64,000 bases of DNA, from positions 434,001-498,000 of the forward strand of contig CP137873.1 of the NCBI GenBank assembly GCA_034406715.1, read 5' to 3'. This DNA is from Rhodotorula mucilaginosa. Taxonomy: Eukaryota; Basidiomycota; Microbotryomycetes; Sporidiobolales; Sporidiobolaceae. The notes beneath the pieces were generated by a model. It was not told the DNA's origin. It saw only the letters and a list, made by a program, of their open reading frames with translations, and searched no databases. Shown here one piece after another: positions 10,072-19,684 of the stretch; the stretch's first letter is position 1; every line of letters starts with the position of its first letter. The position numbers and the translations under genes are program-made.

Positions 10072-12697
10072 ATGGCCTCTGAAGACGCTCTCCCTCCGCC
10101 TATGCAAGACGCCGTCCCGCTCGACGCCCTCCCCGTCCAGCCCTCGTCCACCGCCGCGGCGTCGTCGTCTCGCCCGAACGCTCACCAGCAAAAGTACGAC
10201 CGCCAGCTCCGCCTCTGGGCTGCAGCCGGCCAGAGTGCCCTCGAGCACGCCCACGTCCTCGTCATAAACGGCAACGGAACCGCCGCGAGCACCCTCAAGA
10301 ACCTCGTCCTGCCAGGTCCAGTCTCTCTCTCTCTCCCCCACTTGGTGCCGACCCATTCCACCGTCTCACACAGGGACGACTGTACGCAGGCATCGGTCAC
10401 TTTACTGTCCTCGATCCCAAAATCACAGACGCAGCCGACGTCGGTGCCAACTTTTTCCTCGACCAGGGCAGCATCGGCCTCCCTCGCGCCGACCAAGTCG
10501 TCAAGTTCCTCGTCGAACTCAACTCGGACGTCAACGGCACGGCCCTCGTCCAGTCCCTCGACTCGCTACAGGACCTCAGCCCGTACTCGCTCGTCCTCGC
10601 CGTCGACGTCGAGGACCCGGACCAACTCGTCCGCCTCGCAGACCTCGCGTGGGAAAGGGACGTGCCCTTGATCAAAGTCGAGTCCTGCGGCTTCTACGGC
10701 ACCCTCCGCACCCAAGTCAAGGAAATCACCAGTACGCTTTTCCCCTTCGCCGTTTCACCGATCTCCTCTGCTCATCCTGGTAACCCTCGACCCGCACCGC
10801 AGTCGTCGAAACTCACCCGGAATCGATCGTCGACTTGAGGCTCGCGCATCCCTTCCCGGCTCTCGTCGAGTACGCTACTTCGCTCGACTATGACGCGATG
10901 GATTCGGAACAGCACGGTCACATCCCGGCAGTCGCCATCCTGATCAAGGCCCTCGAAGACTGGAAAACCGCTGTGGGTGCTCCCGAAAACGCCTTTTCGC
11001 TCAGTCGCCGGCGCGCACTCTGACTCTGTCCTCGGAATACTGTCCACCCCATCAGCATGGCGGTCAGACTCCGACCGGCTCAACGGAGCGCAAACAGTTC
11101 ACCGACTCGGTCCTCGCCCTCAAGCGTCAATCCGACGAGGAAAACTTTGACGAGGCCGTCACGCTGTACCGGAGAGCCGGGACAAGGCACGGGGTGCGTT
11201 TCTTCAGCGACTAGAATCTCCCACTCCTGAATTCGCTTGACCGCGATACACTTTCAGATGACTGACGGCTTTTGAAATCGCCAGATCCCGGCAGAAATTC
11301 AAGCACTGTTCGACGATCCGGCGTGCGAGAACGTTTCCAGCTCGGTAAATCTCACTGGCTCCTTCATCCCTATTCTGGGGATGATCAGACGAAAAAACTA
11401 ACCCCCAAGACAACGGATTCATTGGGGCGTGCACAGAGCACCCATTTCTGGCTCCTCCTGCACGCCGTCCGCGCTTTCACTCGCCACCCTTCGAACCCTT
11501 CTCACCTCTTGCCCCTCTCGGGCGCCTTGCCCGACATGAAAGCGACCTCGTCCGCGTACGTGACGCTCCAAAAACTGTACAAACAAAAAGCGCGCGAGGA
11601 CCTCGAACTCGCCAAGCAGTTGCTTGGCGAAACGTTGGCGACGGTGGGGGCGCCCAGCAGCAACGGAGAAGGAGGAGGAGAAGAAGGAGCAGGAGGGATT
11701 TCTGGGATTGACATCCGGGAGGAGGAGATTGAGAGCTTTGTCAAGCATGCGGCGTGGCTCAAGGTGATTCGTGGGACGAGCTTGAGGCAGGAGTACGAGG
11801 CTTGCAAACTCGCCGGGCAGATCGGTGAGTTCTTCTTCTTCTTCTTCTTCTTCTTCTTCTTCTTCTTCTTCTTCTTCTTCTTCTTCTTCTTCTCTCTCCT
11901 GTCGCGCGCGCGCGCGTCAGCTCCTCCTCCTCCTCTCGAGCATGAGAGCAAGCGAGTCCGGAGGAGCCACATGCTGAGCCCTTCCCCACTTCCACTTCCA
12001 CTCCGTTCCAGGCTCTCTCCTCTCTTCCGCCTCGTTCCAAGACCCTCCCGACATCTCTCTGCACATCTACGCCGCCTTGCGCGCCTCGTCCCTCTTCTAC
12101 GCCGCCTACGAACCCCATCGCCTGCCCGGAACAGCTTCCCAAGAAGGAGGAGGAGACCCGGCTTACAAGTGCGAAGAGGACGCCCAAGAGGTGATGAGCT
12201 TGGCGGAAGGGTTGATGAGGCAGTGGATTGGTGAGGAGGACTTGGCGACGACGGTGGGGATTGAGGAGGCGAGTTGGAAAGAGACGTTGGCGAACGTGTG
12301 CAAGGAAGTGTACGTCCCCTTTCCTTGTTTGTCTTCCCGCTTTTTTTTTCGTCCGAACAAGGCCCGTTTCGTCTGCCTCTTGGCGCTGACCAACGTTCTT
12401 CCCCCCTTCGCTCGTGTGACCTTCTTTTACCTCCCTTTTCATCATCATCATCATCATCATCGAAAATCCGATTCGCGGGACTGTCGGGTCGGTCCGCACC
12501 ACCATACACGTTCACACACACACACACAAAATAGGACTCGCGCGACGCCACATTCGACGTTGCCGCAGACGTCGGCCCTCCTCGGCGGCATGGTCGCGCA
12601 GGAAGCGATCAAACTCATCACGAGGCAGTATGTCCCCCTCGGAGCTACGTGCGTCTGGGACGGGATCCGCAGCGGGACGGGAATCGTCGATGCGTGA
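10072..12697 (+). CDS. ULA1: NEDD8-activating enzyme E1 regulatory subunit (Ula1/NAE1/APPBP1)
   Basis: Regulatory half of the NEDD8 (Rub1) E1, which pairs with Uba3 to start cullin neddylation. ATG at 10072; the protein ends SGTGIVDA with TGA 12695-12697. The N-terminal fold shows [40 protein letters not shown], then [20 protein letters not shown] and [17 protein letters not shown], typical of APPBP1. The C-terminal block [20 protein letters not shown] and [17 protein letters not shown] is the conserved family end. At least seven introns. Two are unusually long (about 11825-12011 and 12310-12534) and filled with microsatellites. No catalytic-cysteine block of the Uba2/Uba3 kind is seen, as expected for this subunit. 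Divergent from UBA2, convergent with RPP1. Confidence 0.93.
11830..11892. repeat. (TTC)21 microsatellite in a ULA1 intron
   Basis: Twenty-one perfect TTC units begin just after the 5' splice site GTGAGT (11825-11830). The tract is a polypyrimidine stretch on the sense strand. It is followed by a (CG)7 tract at about 11903-11916. The intron runs to CAG at 12011 and is 187 nt, about three times the usual length here. Confidence 0.9.
12440..12528. repeat. (CAT)7 and (CA)8 microsatellites in a ULA1 intron
   Basis: The last ULA1 intron (12310-12534, 225 nt) holds (CAT)7 at 12440-12460 and (CA)8 at 12513-12528. The CA tract ends six bases before the TAG acceptor. Confidence 0.85.
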
Positions 12698-12982
12698 GGG
12701 CGTGAGTCTCGGAGGGAGGGAGAGTTCCTGGAGGAGGGACGGGAGCGGAGGAGGAGGAAGAGACGCTGCTTGCATCCTGGGTCGGGAGGGTAGGCGAGAG
12801 GCCCTCACAGCATTTGATTGTGCATACAACAGAGAAAAGAAACTCGTCGTCGCGTTCCCATGATGGTGCCCAGACCGCTTCAATCGATCGCATCACCTCG
12901 CTTTCTCTCCAGATGCAAGGGGGACTTTCACAAGCCCGCCTGATGCAGCCAAAAAGAAAAAGAGAACCTTCCCTGTGTCCGC

Positions 12983-14556
12983 CTACTCCTTACGCTTCTT
13001 TTTCCGCTTCGGCTGCTGCTGCTGCTGCTGCTGCGGTCCACTCGCCGCACCGCCGGCCGATAGTCGTCCTGCTCCTTCAGTTCCTTCCCGCAAAGCCGTT
13101 CCCGTCGTCGTGTCGAGCGCCGTTGTCTCGATCGGCCCGCCCGCTGGACGTTTCTTGGCCAGCTCAGAAGCAGAAGCGGGAGTGCGAACCGGGGCTGGGT
13201 CTGTTGTTGCTTCGCTGGGCGCGTCTCGCGGCTGCTCGGAAGGGCCGCTCGCCTGGGGAGGAGGATAGGTCGTCAAGGTCGGGTTGGAGATGACGCCGCG
13301 GTAGGTTTGTCGGAGTGATACTGCAGGCGCGCGGGCGTGTCAGTCATGAAGAACTGTCGCTCTTGAAAAGAAAAAGAAACAAGCCCCGGAACGCGACTCA
13401 CAGCCCCGCATGACGGCTCGTTGTGGGTTGACGGTGAGAGCGTCCTTGGCGACCGAAGGGGGCATGCCGATCAGAGAGCACCTGTGAGCCACGATACAAT
13501 CAGTTCTCTCTCTCACGCCCCCCTATCTGAGCGCAGGACACGCACAAGTTGATCAAGTCTTCGGTGCCTCGCATCTCTCCGGCTCTGACGGCCCCGCTCG
13601 AGATGACGACGCCTTTGCCCTCTGTCGCGCGGACGACCTCCCTCGCGCCGGCGATCCAATTCCGCCTCCGCTTGCCCGCCTCTCCCGGTTGTTCGCCCGG
13701 TTGGTCAAGCCTCGTCACGCCTCGGAGGACGAGTTCGAACCCGACTCCGGTGCGGGCGAGGGTCGAGATCATGCCGCGTTTGAGGGGGAAGGGTAAGCGC
13801 GGAGAGAGGGACGGGTCGAGGGTGATTAGGGTTGGGGCGAAGGGGGAGGGGGGAGCGACCGAGAGGGCGATGTGGGAGAAGGAGGAGAGGGTGAGGGGAG
13901 AGACGGAGAGGAGCGTCGTCTGGGGTGGGTACAGGTGCGCGGTCGAGTTGGACTGTGGCAGGCGGATGGAGAATCGGTGGGAAGAGTGCGTGCGGGTGTG
14001 AGTAGGACAAGGTCCGGGCCACTAATGGTCTCCCTGCGCTCGCTGGCGTGGGACTCACGAATCCAAAGTAACCTTTTTGCCCGGCTCCCTTGACGGCCTC
14101 GTCTCCGTAACTCTCGATATTGATCCTCCACAGCTGCATGACGAGTCCTTGAGTGCCTGCGGGTGCAGTTCTCGGGTCGAGTTGAGGGAAGAGCGGAGTC
14201 GGGAACTCGAGGAGCGAAGGGTCATAAGTTGGCGGGATCGAGATGGTCAACAGCAGGGTCGAGTAGCCGACTGGTGAGCGGCATTGTCTCGGTCAGCTAG
14301 ACTCTCTCGGAACGGGTACGTGAGTGCACCTACGGAGGCTGGCCATGGAGACTTTGCGGAGCATGTCGTCTCGTTCCTGGGCGGTCCATTGCTCGACGAC
14401 GTTGTACTTGGCCGCGGCCGGGGGCGTGTCTGCTGCTGCTAGCTGCTTGCCCTTGCCCTTGTCCTTTGCGTTCTTGGTCGCTGTAGCCGGAGGCTGGTAC
14501 GCACTCGGCGGGAGATGAAGCGGGACATGGACCGAATCAAAGTACCCCGAAGGCAT
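12983..14556 (-). CDS. RPP1: RNase P/MRP protein subunit Rpp1 (p30)
   Basis: Protein subunit of nuclear RNase P and RNase MRP, acting in tRNA 5' and pre-rRNA maturation. The start MPSGYFDSVHVPLHLPP (ATG 14554-14556) matches the short N-terminus of p30 proteins, which open with a YFDL.VP-like strand. The hallmark block is ARTGVGFELVLRGVTRL followed by NWIAGAREVVRATEGKGVVI and SSGAVRAGEMRGTEDLINL; the SSGA..A.E.RG..D.INL signature is diagnostic. It continues LIGMPPSVAKDALTVNPQ and AVMRG. About five short introns. The C-terminal tail beyond the TIM-barrel-like core is disordered: Pro/Ser/Thr-rich, then seven glutamines, then PKRKKKRKE, a likely nuclear-localisation signal. Stop TAG at 12983-12985. 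Head to head with MTR4. Confidence 0.92.
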
Positions 14557-14750
14557 TCCCTTGGCGGCGGCGGGGACCAGAGCAGAGCAGGCTGCTTGTA
14601 GCTTTGCTCTCCAGCAGACCGACCGAGTGTAGCGTGAGCGAGAGCGCGGCCAGTTGACGCGGAAGCACCTCGAATCCGATTCGATCTCCGAGCTGGTCCT
14701 CTCTCGCTCGCTCGCTCGACAGCCTGGGCGAGGGGCAGAGTCTAGCAGCC
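14557..14750. promoter_or_regulatory. Bidirectional promoter between RPP1 and MTR4
   Basis: 194 bp between the two start codons serve as 5' region for both genes. Both products act in nuclear RNA processing. A CT-rich stretch at about 14697-14720 may be a core element for MTR4. No firm motif call. Confidence 0.5.
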
Positions 14751-17700
14751 ATGGACGACGATCTGTTTGCCAGCTTCAACCAACCACCCCCGCCTTCGAA
14801 CGCGCAAGCAGCAGGCGACGCTCTCCGTGCTCCCGCCGTCGACGAGAAAGCTAAAAAGTCCACCTCCAAGGGCTCGAAAGGCTCAAAGGGCAAGGGCAAG
14901 GACAAGGCGAAAGATCAGGATGCTCCCGCCTCAACCAAGACCAAGGCGCCCAAGCGACCCCTCTCTCCCCAAGACCCGCCCGTCGACGCAGACTCGCTCA
15001 AGAAACTCAAGCAAGACACCCTCGAGAACCGGCCCACGGCCAGTAGTGCGACGGGAGAACCCTTCTCGGTCACGGACGAGATCGAGATCACCGCCCAGAC
15101 TACGGTCAAACCGAGTGCTGGCTTCACGACCACTCCCGCTCAACCGACGGGAGACTCGGCCGCTTCGGCGCAGCAGCACGAGGAAGAAGGCCTCGTCCTC
15201 CAGCACCAGGTCCGACACCAAGTCGCCCTCCCGCCCAACTACCCCTACGTGCCCATCTCGCAGCACGTCCCGCCCGCCGAACCCGCGCGGACCTACCCGT
15301 TCGAACTCGACCCGTTCCAAAAAGTCTCGGTCGCCTCGATCCAGAGGAACGAGTCGGTCCTCGTCTCGGCTCATACCTCGGCGGGCAAGACGGTTGTCGC
15401 AGAGTACGCCATCGCCCAGTGCCTCAAGCAGGGGCAGCGCGTCGTCTACACCAGTCCGATCAAGGTCCGTCCCTTTCGTCTCCTTTCTTCAGGCCCTCTG
15501 GAGGGTACTTGCTTACACCCCTCGTGACAGGCCCTCTCGAACCAGAAATACCGAGAAATGCTCGCCGAGTTTGGCGACGTCGGCCTCATGACGGGAGATG
15601 TCACCATCAACCCGACCGCGAGTTGCCTCGTCATGACTACCGAGGTGAGACAAGACGCCTCTTACTCGACCCCCTTGTCTTTCTGCGGCGAAACTGAATA
15701 CGTGTGCGCGCGCGCTCGCGCCCCCGCAGATTCTCCGGTCGATGCTGTACCGTGGTTCCGAGATCATGCGCGAGGTGGCGTGGGTCGTGTTTGACGAGAT
15801 TCACTACATGCGCGACAAGGAGCGCGGCGTCGTCTGGGAAGAGACCATCATCCTCTTGCCGCACAAAGTCCGCTACGTCTTCCTGTCGGCGACGATCCCG
15901 AACGCGATGGAGTTTGCCGAATGGATCTGCACGACCCACCAACAACCGTGTCACGTCGTCTACACCGATTACCGCCCGACTCCGCTGCAGCATTACTTGT
16001 TCCCGGCGGGGGCGGACGGGATTCACCTCGTCGTCGACGAGAAGGGCAACTTCCGCGAGGACAACTTTGCCAAGGCGATGGGGGCGCTCGGTGGTGACAG
16101 CAAGGGGGAAGATCCCGCGAGTGCGACGAGCGGACAGGGCCGCAAGGGCAAGTCGAAGAAGGGGGCCACGAAAGGTGAGTTGTGGAGAGCGGGGGCGTCT
16201 CTCGAAGGGAACTAACCCCACTGACCCCCGCCACTCGCAGGGCCCTCCGACATCTACAAGATTGTCAAGATGATCATGGTCAAGAACTACAACCCGGTCA
16301 TCGTCTTTGCGTTCTCGAAGCGCGAGTGCGAAGGTCTCGCACTGCAGATGTCGAAACTCGAGTTCAACTCGGACGAGGAGCGCGACATGGTCCAGACCGT
16401 GTTTACCAACGCCATCTCGGGCCTTTCGGAGGACGACCGCCAACTGCCGCAGATCGAGCACATCCTCCCCCTCTTGAAGCGCGGCATCGGTATCCATCAC
16501 GGCGGTCTCTTGCCGATCCTCAAAGAGGTGATCGAGATCCTGTTCCAGGAGGGTTTGCTCAAGGTCCTGTTCGCGACCGAGACGTTCTCGATCGGGCTCA
16601 ACATGCCGGCCAAGACGGTCGTGTTTACGAGCGTGCGCAAGTTTGACGGTCGCGACTTCCGCAACTTGTCCGGAGGCGAGTACATCCAGATGTCGGGACG
16701 CGCCGGACGTCGTGGACTCGACGACCGCGGTATCGTCATCATGATGACGGACGAGAAGCTCGAACCGGCTGCGGCAAAGGGGATGGTCAAGGGCCAGGCG
16801 GACCGACTCGACTCGGCGTTCCACCTCGGCTACAACATGATCTTGAACCTGATGCGCGTCGAAGGCCTCACGCCCGAGTACATGCTCGAGCGGTCGTTCT
16901 ACCAGTTCCAGAACACGGCGAGCGTACCCAAGCTCGAGGACGAGTTGCGGCAACTCGACGAGCAGCGCGCCGGGATCGTCATCCCCGACGAGGACAACAT
17001 TGCCGACTATTACGACCTCCGGCAGCAGCTCGACATCCTCAACAAGGACCTCCGCGACGTGTTGAACCACCCGACCTACGCCCTGCCGTTCTTGCAACCC
17101 GGTCGGCTCGTCCGCGTCAAGCACGACGACCTCGACTTTGGTTGGGGCGTCGTCGTCAACTACCAGAAGCGCCTCGGCAGCAAGGGGAAACCTCTGCCGG
17201 CCGACGAACCGCCGCAGAACCAGTACATTGTCGACGTCCTCCTGCACCTCGCCAAGGGGACCGCGCCCGGCCCGATCTTGCCCAAGAACAAGGGCACCTC
17301 GTCCTCGATCTCGACGATTCAACCCTGTCCGGCCGGCGAAGAGGGCGAGTTTGCCGTCGTGCCCGTCCTGCTCTCGACCCTCGACGGCATCTCGCACATC
17401 CGCATCTTCCTCGCCAAGGACTTGAAACCCCTCGAGGCGAGGATGCAGGCCCTCCGGAGCGTCAAGGAGGTCAAGCGGAGGTTCCCGGACGGGATTGCGC
17501 TGTTGGACCCGGTCGAGAACATGGGCATCGTCGACGACGCGTTCAAGAAGCTGCTGCGGGTGCGTTCTCCCGGCACCTCTCTTGTCGGATCAAGCTACAG
17601 GCCCGATAGCTGATCGACGTGAACTCGGATTTTTCGCGCAGAAAATCGAGATCCTCGAATCCCGACTCGTGTCGAACCCGTTGCACTCTGACCCGAACTT

Positions 17701-18746
17701 GCCGGCGCTGTACGACCAGTACGCGGCCAAGGAATCGCTCAAGACCAAAGTCCGCGGCCTGAAGAAGAAGATCCAGGCGGCGCACTCGGTCATGCATCTC
17801 GACGAGCTGCGGAATCGCAAGCGCACGCTGCGCCGACTCGGCTTCGCAACGCAGGACGACGTCGTCGAGCAGAAGGGTCGAGTCGCGTGCGAGATCTCGA
17901 GTGGAGACGAGCTCCTCTTGACCGAGATGGTGTTCGGCGGCGTCTTCAACGACTTGACTCCGCAGCAGTGCGCTGCGCTGCTCAGTTGCTTCGTCTTTGA
18001 CGAAAAGGTGCGGCGCTCGCCCTTCCGTTCTCTCTCAAGAGAGTCTCGCTCAACATGCTGACACTCCCTCCGCAAAAAGTCGGAACAAACGTCCAAGCTG
18101 ACGGAAGAGCTTGCTGGACCTCTGCGGGTCATGCAAGAGGCGGCACGAAGAATTGCCAAGATCGCGATCGAGTCCAAGATGACGGTTGTCGAGGGTGAGT
18201 TGGCTCGTGGGAGCCTAGACCCTCTCGCACACTGACACGTTGGCTAATCGCTGTCTGCAGACGAGTATGTCGCGTCTTTCAAGCCGCAGCTCATGGATGC
18301 CGTCTTTGCCTGGTGCAACGGAGCCAAGTTCTCCGACATTTGCAAGGTGAGTACAGGCGACCTTTCCTCCGCCGTTTTTGCGCGAGGGACTACAGACGCT
18401 AACGGACTCCCGTTTCGTCTGCAGATGACCGACGTCTTCGAAGGCAGTCTGATTCGTGTCTTCCGGCGGCTGCAAGAGCTGATCCGGCAGATGAGCATGG
18501 GTACGTCTCCACGCCGCACAGCCTCTACATGACATTTTCTCCGGTCGCGAGACGCTGACACCGTTTCCTCGACAGCCGCCAAGGCCATCGGGTCGGAGGA
18601 ACTCGAGAAAAAGTTCAACGACTCGCTGGCGTGCCTGGAACGTCCGTCGTCCGTGGCGTTCGCTGCTTCTCTGGTAAATTTCACTCACAGTGTCTTCGTC
18701 CGAATCGAATCCAGGGCTAATTCCGTGCCCTTTTCAGTACCTTTGA
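14751..18746 (+). CDS. MTR4: Exosome-associated RNA helicase Mtr4 (Ski2-like)
   Basis: ATP-dependent 3'-5' RNA helicase that feeds the nuclear exosome, also in TRAMP-type complexes. I trace ten exons: 14751-15464, 15531-15644, 15730-16174, 16241-17559, 17642-18007, 18080-18194, 18261-18346, 18425-18500, 18576-18673 and 18738-18746. They sum to 1113 residues, close to yeast Mtr4. After a low-complexity basic N-terminus come Walker [23 protein letters not shown], the DEIH box ([15 protein letters not shown]) and motif III LSATIPN. Motifs V/VI are [19 protein letters not shown] and [12 protein letters not shown]. An arch/KOW insert and a C-terminal DSHCT-like helical domain follow, ending in the invariant SLYL. 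The last exon is only nine nucleotides (Tyr-Leu-stop). Confidence 0.97.
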
Positions 18747-19684
18747 ACAACCGTACGTCTGCGCTCCCCTTTCTTCGCTCCCCTTTCTTTGGCATACCTT
18801 GCTCGGCACTCTGTGTCGCGTCCATGTGTACTTTCTATCCCTGCATTCGCTCGAAGCAAACATCTCTGCACGAATGCGACAGGGTCCTTGAGTATACGCA
18901 GACCTTTCCGGAAGTCGAGCCAGAGATTGCGCGAGTTCTTGTCCTCGACTGTTCTTGCCTGGATGAACGCCGTACCTTTTAAGCTCAAAATTCGCTTGCG
19001 TGTAGACCCTTATCGACTCGACGGATTGTCTATGTCTACACTTGATCGCAATTGGACCGCCGATGGCGACGTCGCCCAGCTGCATCGTTTTCATCGCATC
19101 CTTTTATTCCATCCTCGTTGCTCGGCAAGATGGCTCAGTTGGCCATGTCTCCTGCCGCTTACAATGTCTCGCGACAGGCTGCCTCGCTCCAGCTTCCATT
19201 TGACGGCGCTGCACGCTGACCTGCCGAGCACAATCGACCCTCATCAATCCCCTCCTCCTTCGACTGGCGTCGAACTTAACGCCCCCACGCCGGACGTCTG
19301 GAACGCTTGCGGTCCCGCTGCTTGCTCACGAAGCGGAGAATCCATCGCGCCGGGGCCACGAGTGCCTCTCTGAACCTCCCCTGCGACGGCGTGCTCTACC
19401 CACCGGGAACAATCTTCTCTTCGGGCTTGCTCAAATGGGGGACGCACTGGGGATGGCCTTGAAAGCTAATAATTCCGCAGCCGAGAAGATCGGTTTAGCC
19501 ACTAGAGCGGTACGCGATCGCTGCTGCAGGTGCTTCTGCTCTAGTACCGACGGGTCTCCCACTCTGTCCGCTGTGCGCCATCTTCAACAAACCCCCGCTT
19601 TTGCTGCAGCGGAGTCCCACGCCGCAACATATCGCGGCTCAAGTCAACGTTCATCCCTCGTCCTGTTTGGGAAGAAAGGGTGCG
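18747..19684. other. Intergenic region MTR4 / GH78 gene
   Basis: 938 bp containing the MTR4 3' end and the promoter of the glycosidase gene. Small ORFs (18653-18982, 18789-19373) have no recognisable protein content. A perfect tRNA A-box-like string occurs at 19131-19142, but no matching B-box or cloverleaf follows, so I do not call a tRNA. Confidence 0.5.

Noticed and set aside
15637-17397. 586-residue ORF antisense to MTR4
   Set aside because: It mirrors a conserved MTR4 exon. GC-rich codon usage leaves the complementary frame free of stops; the translation is Arg/Asp/Val-rich with no domain.
19131-19142. tRNA A-box-like string TGGCTCAGTTGG
   Set aside because: No B-box (GGTTCRANTCC) within the next 90 bases and no foldable acceptor or T arms.
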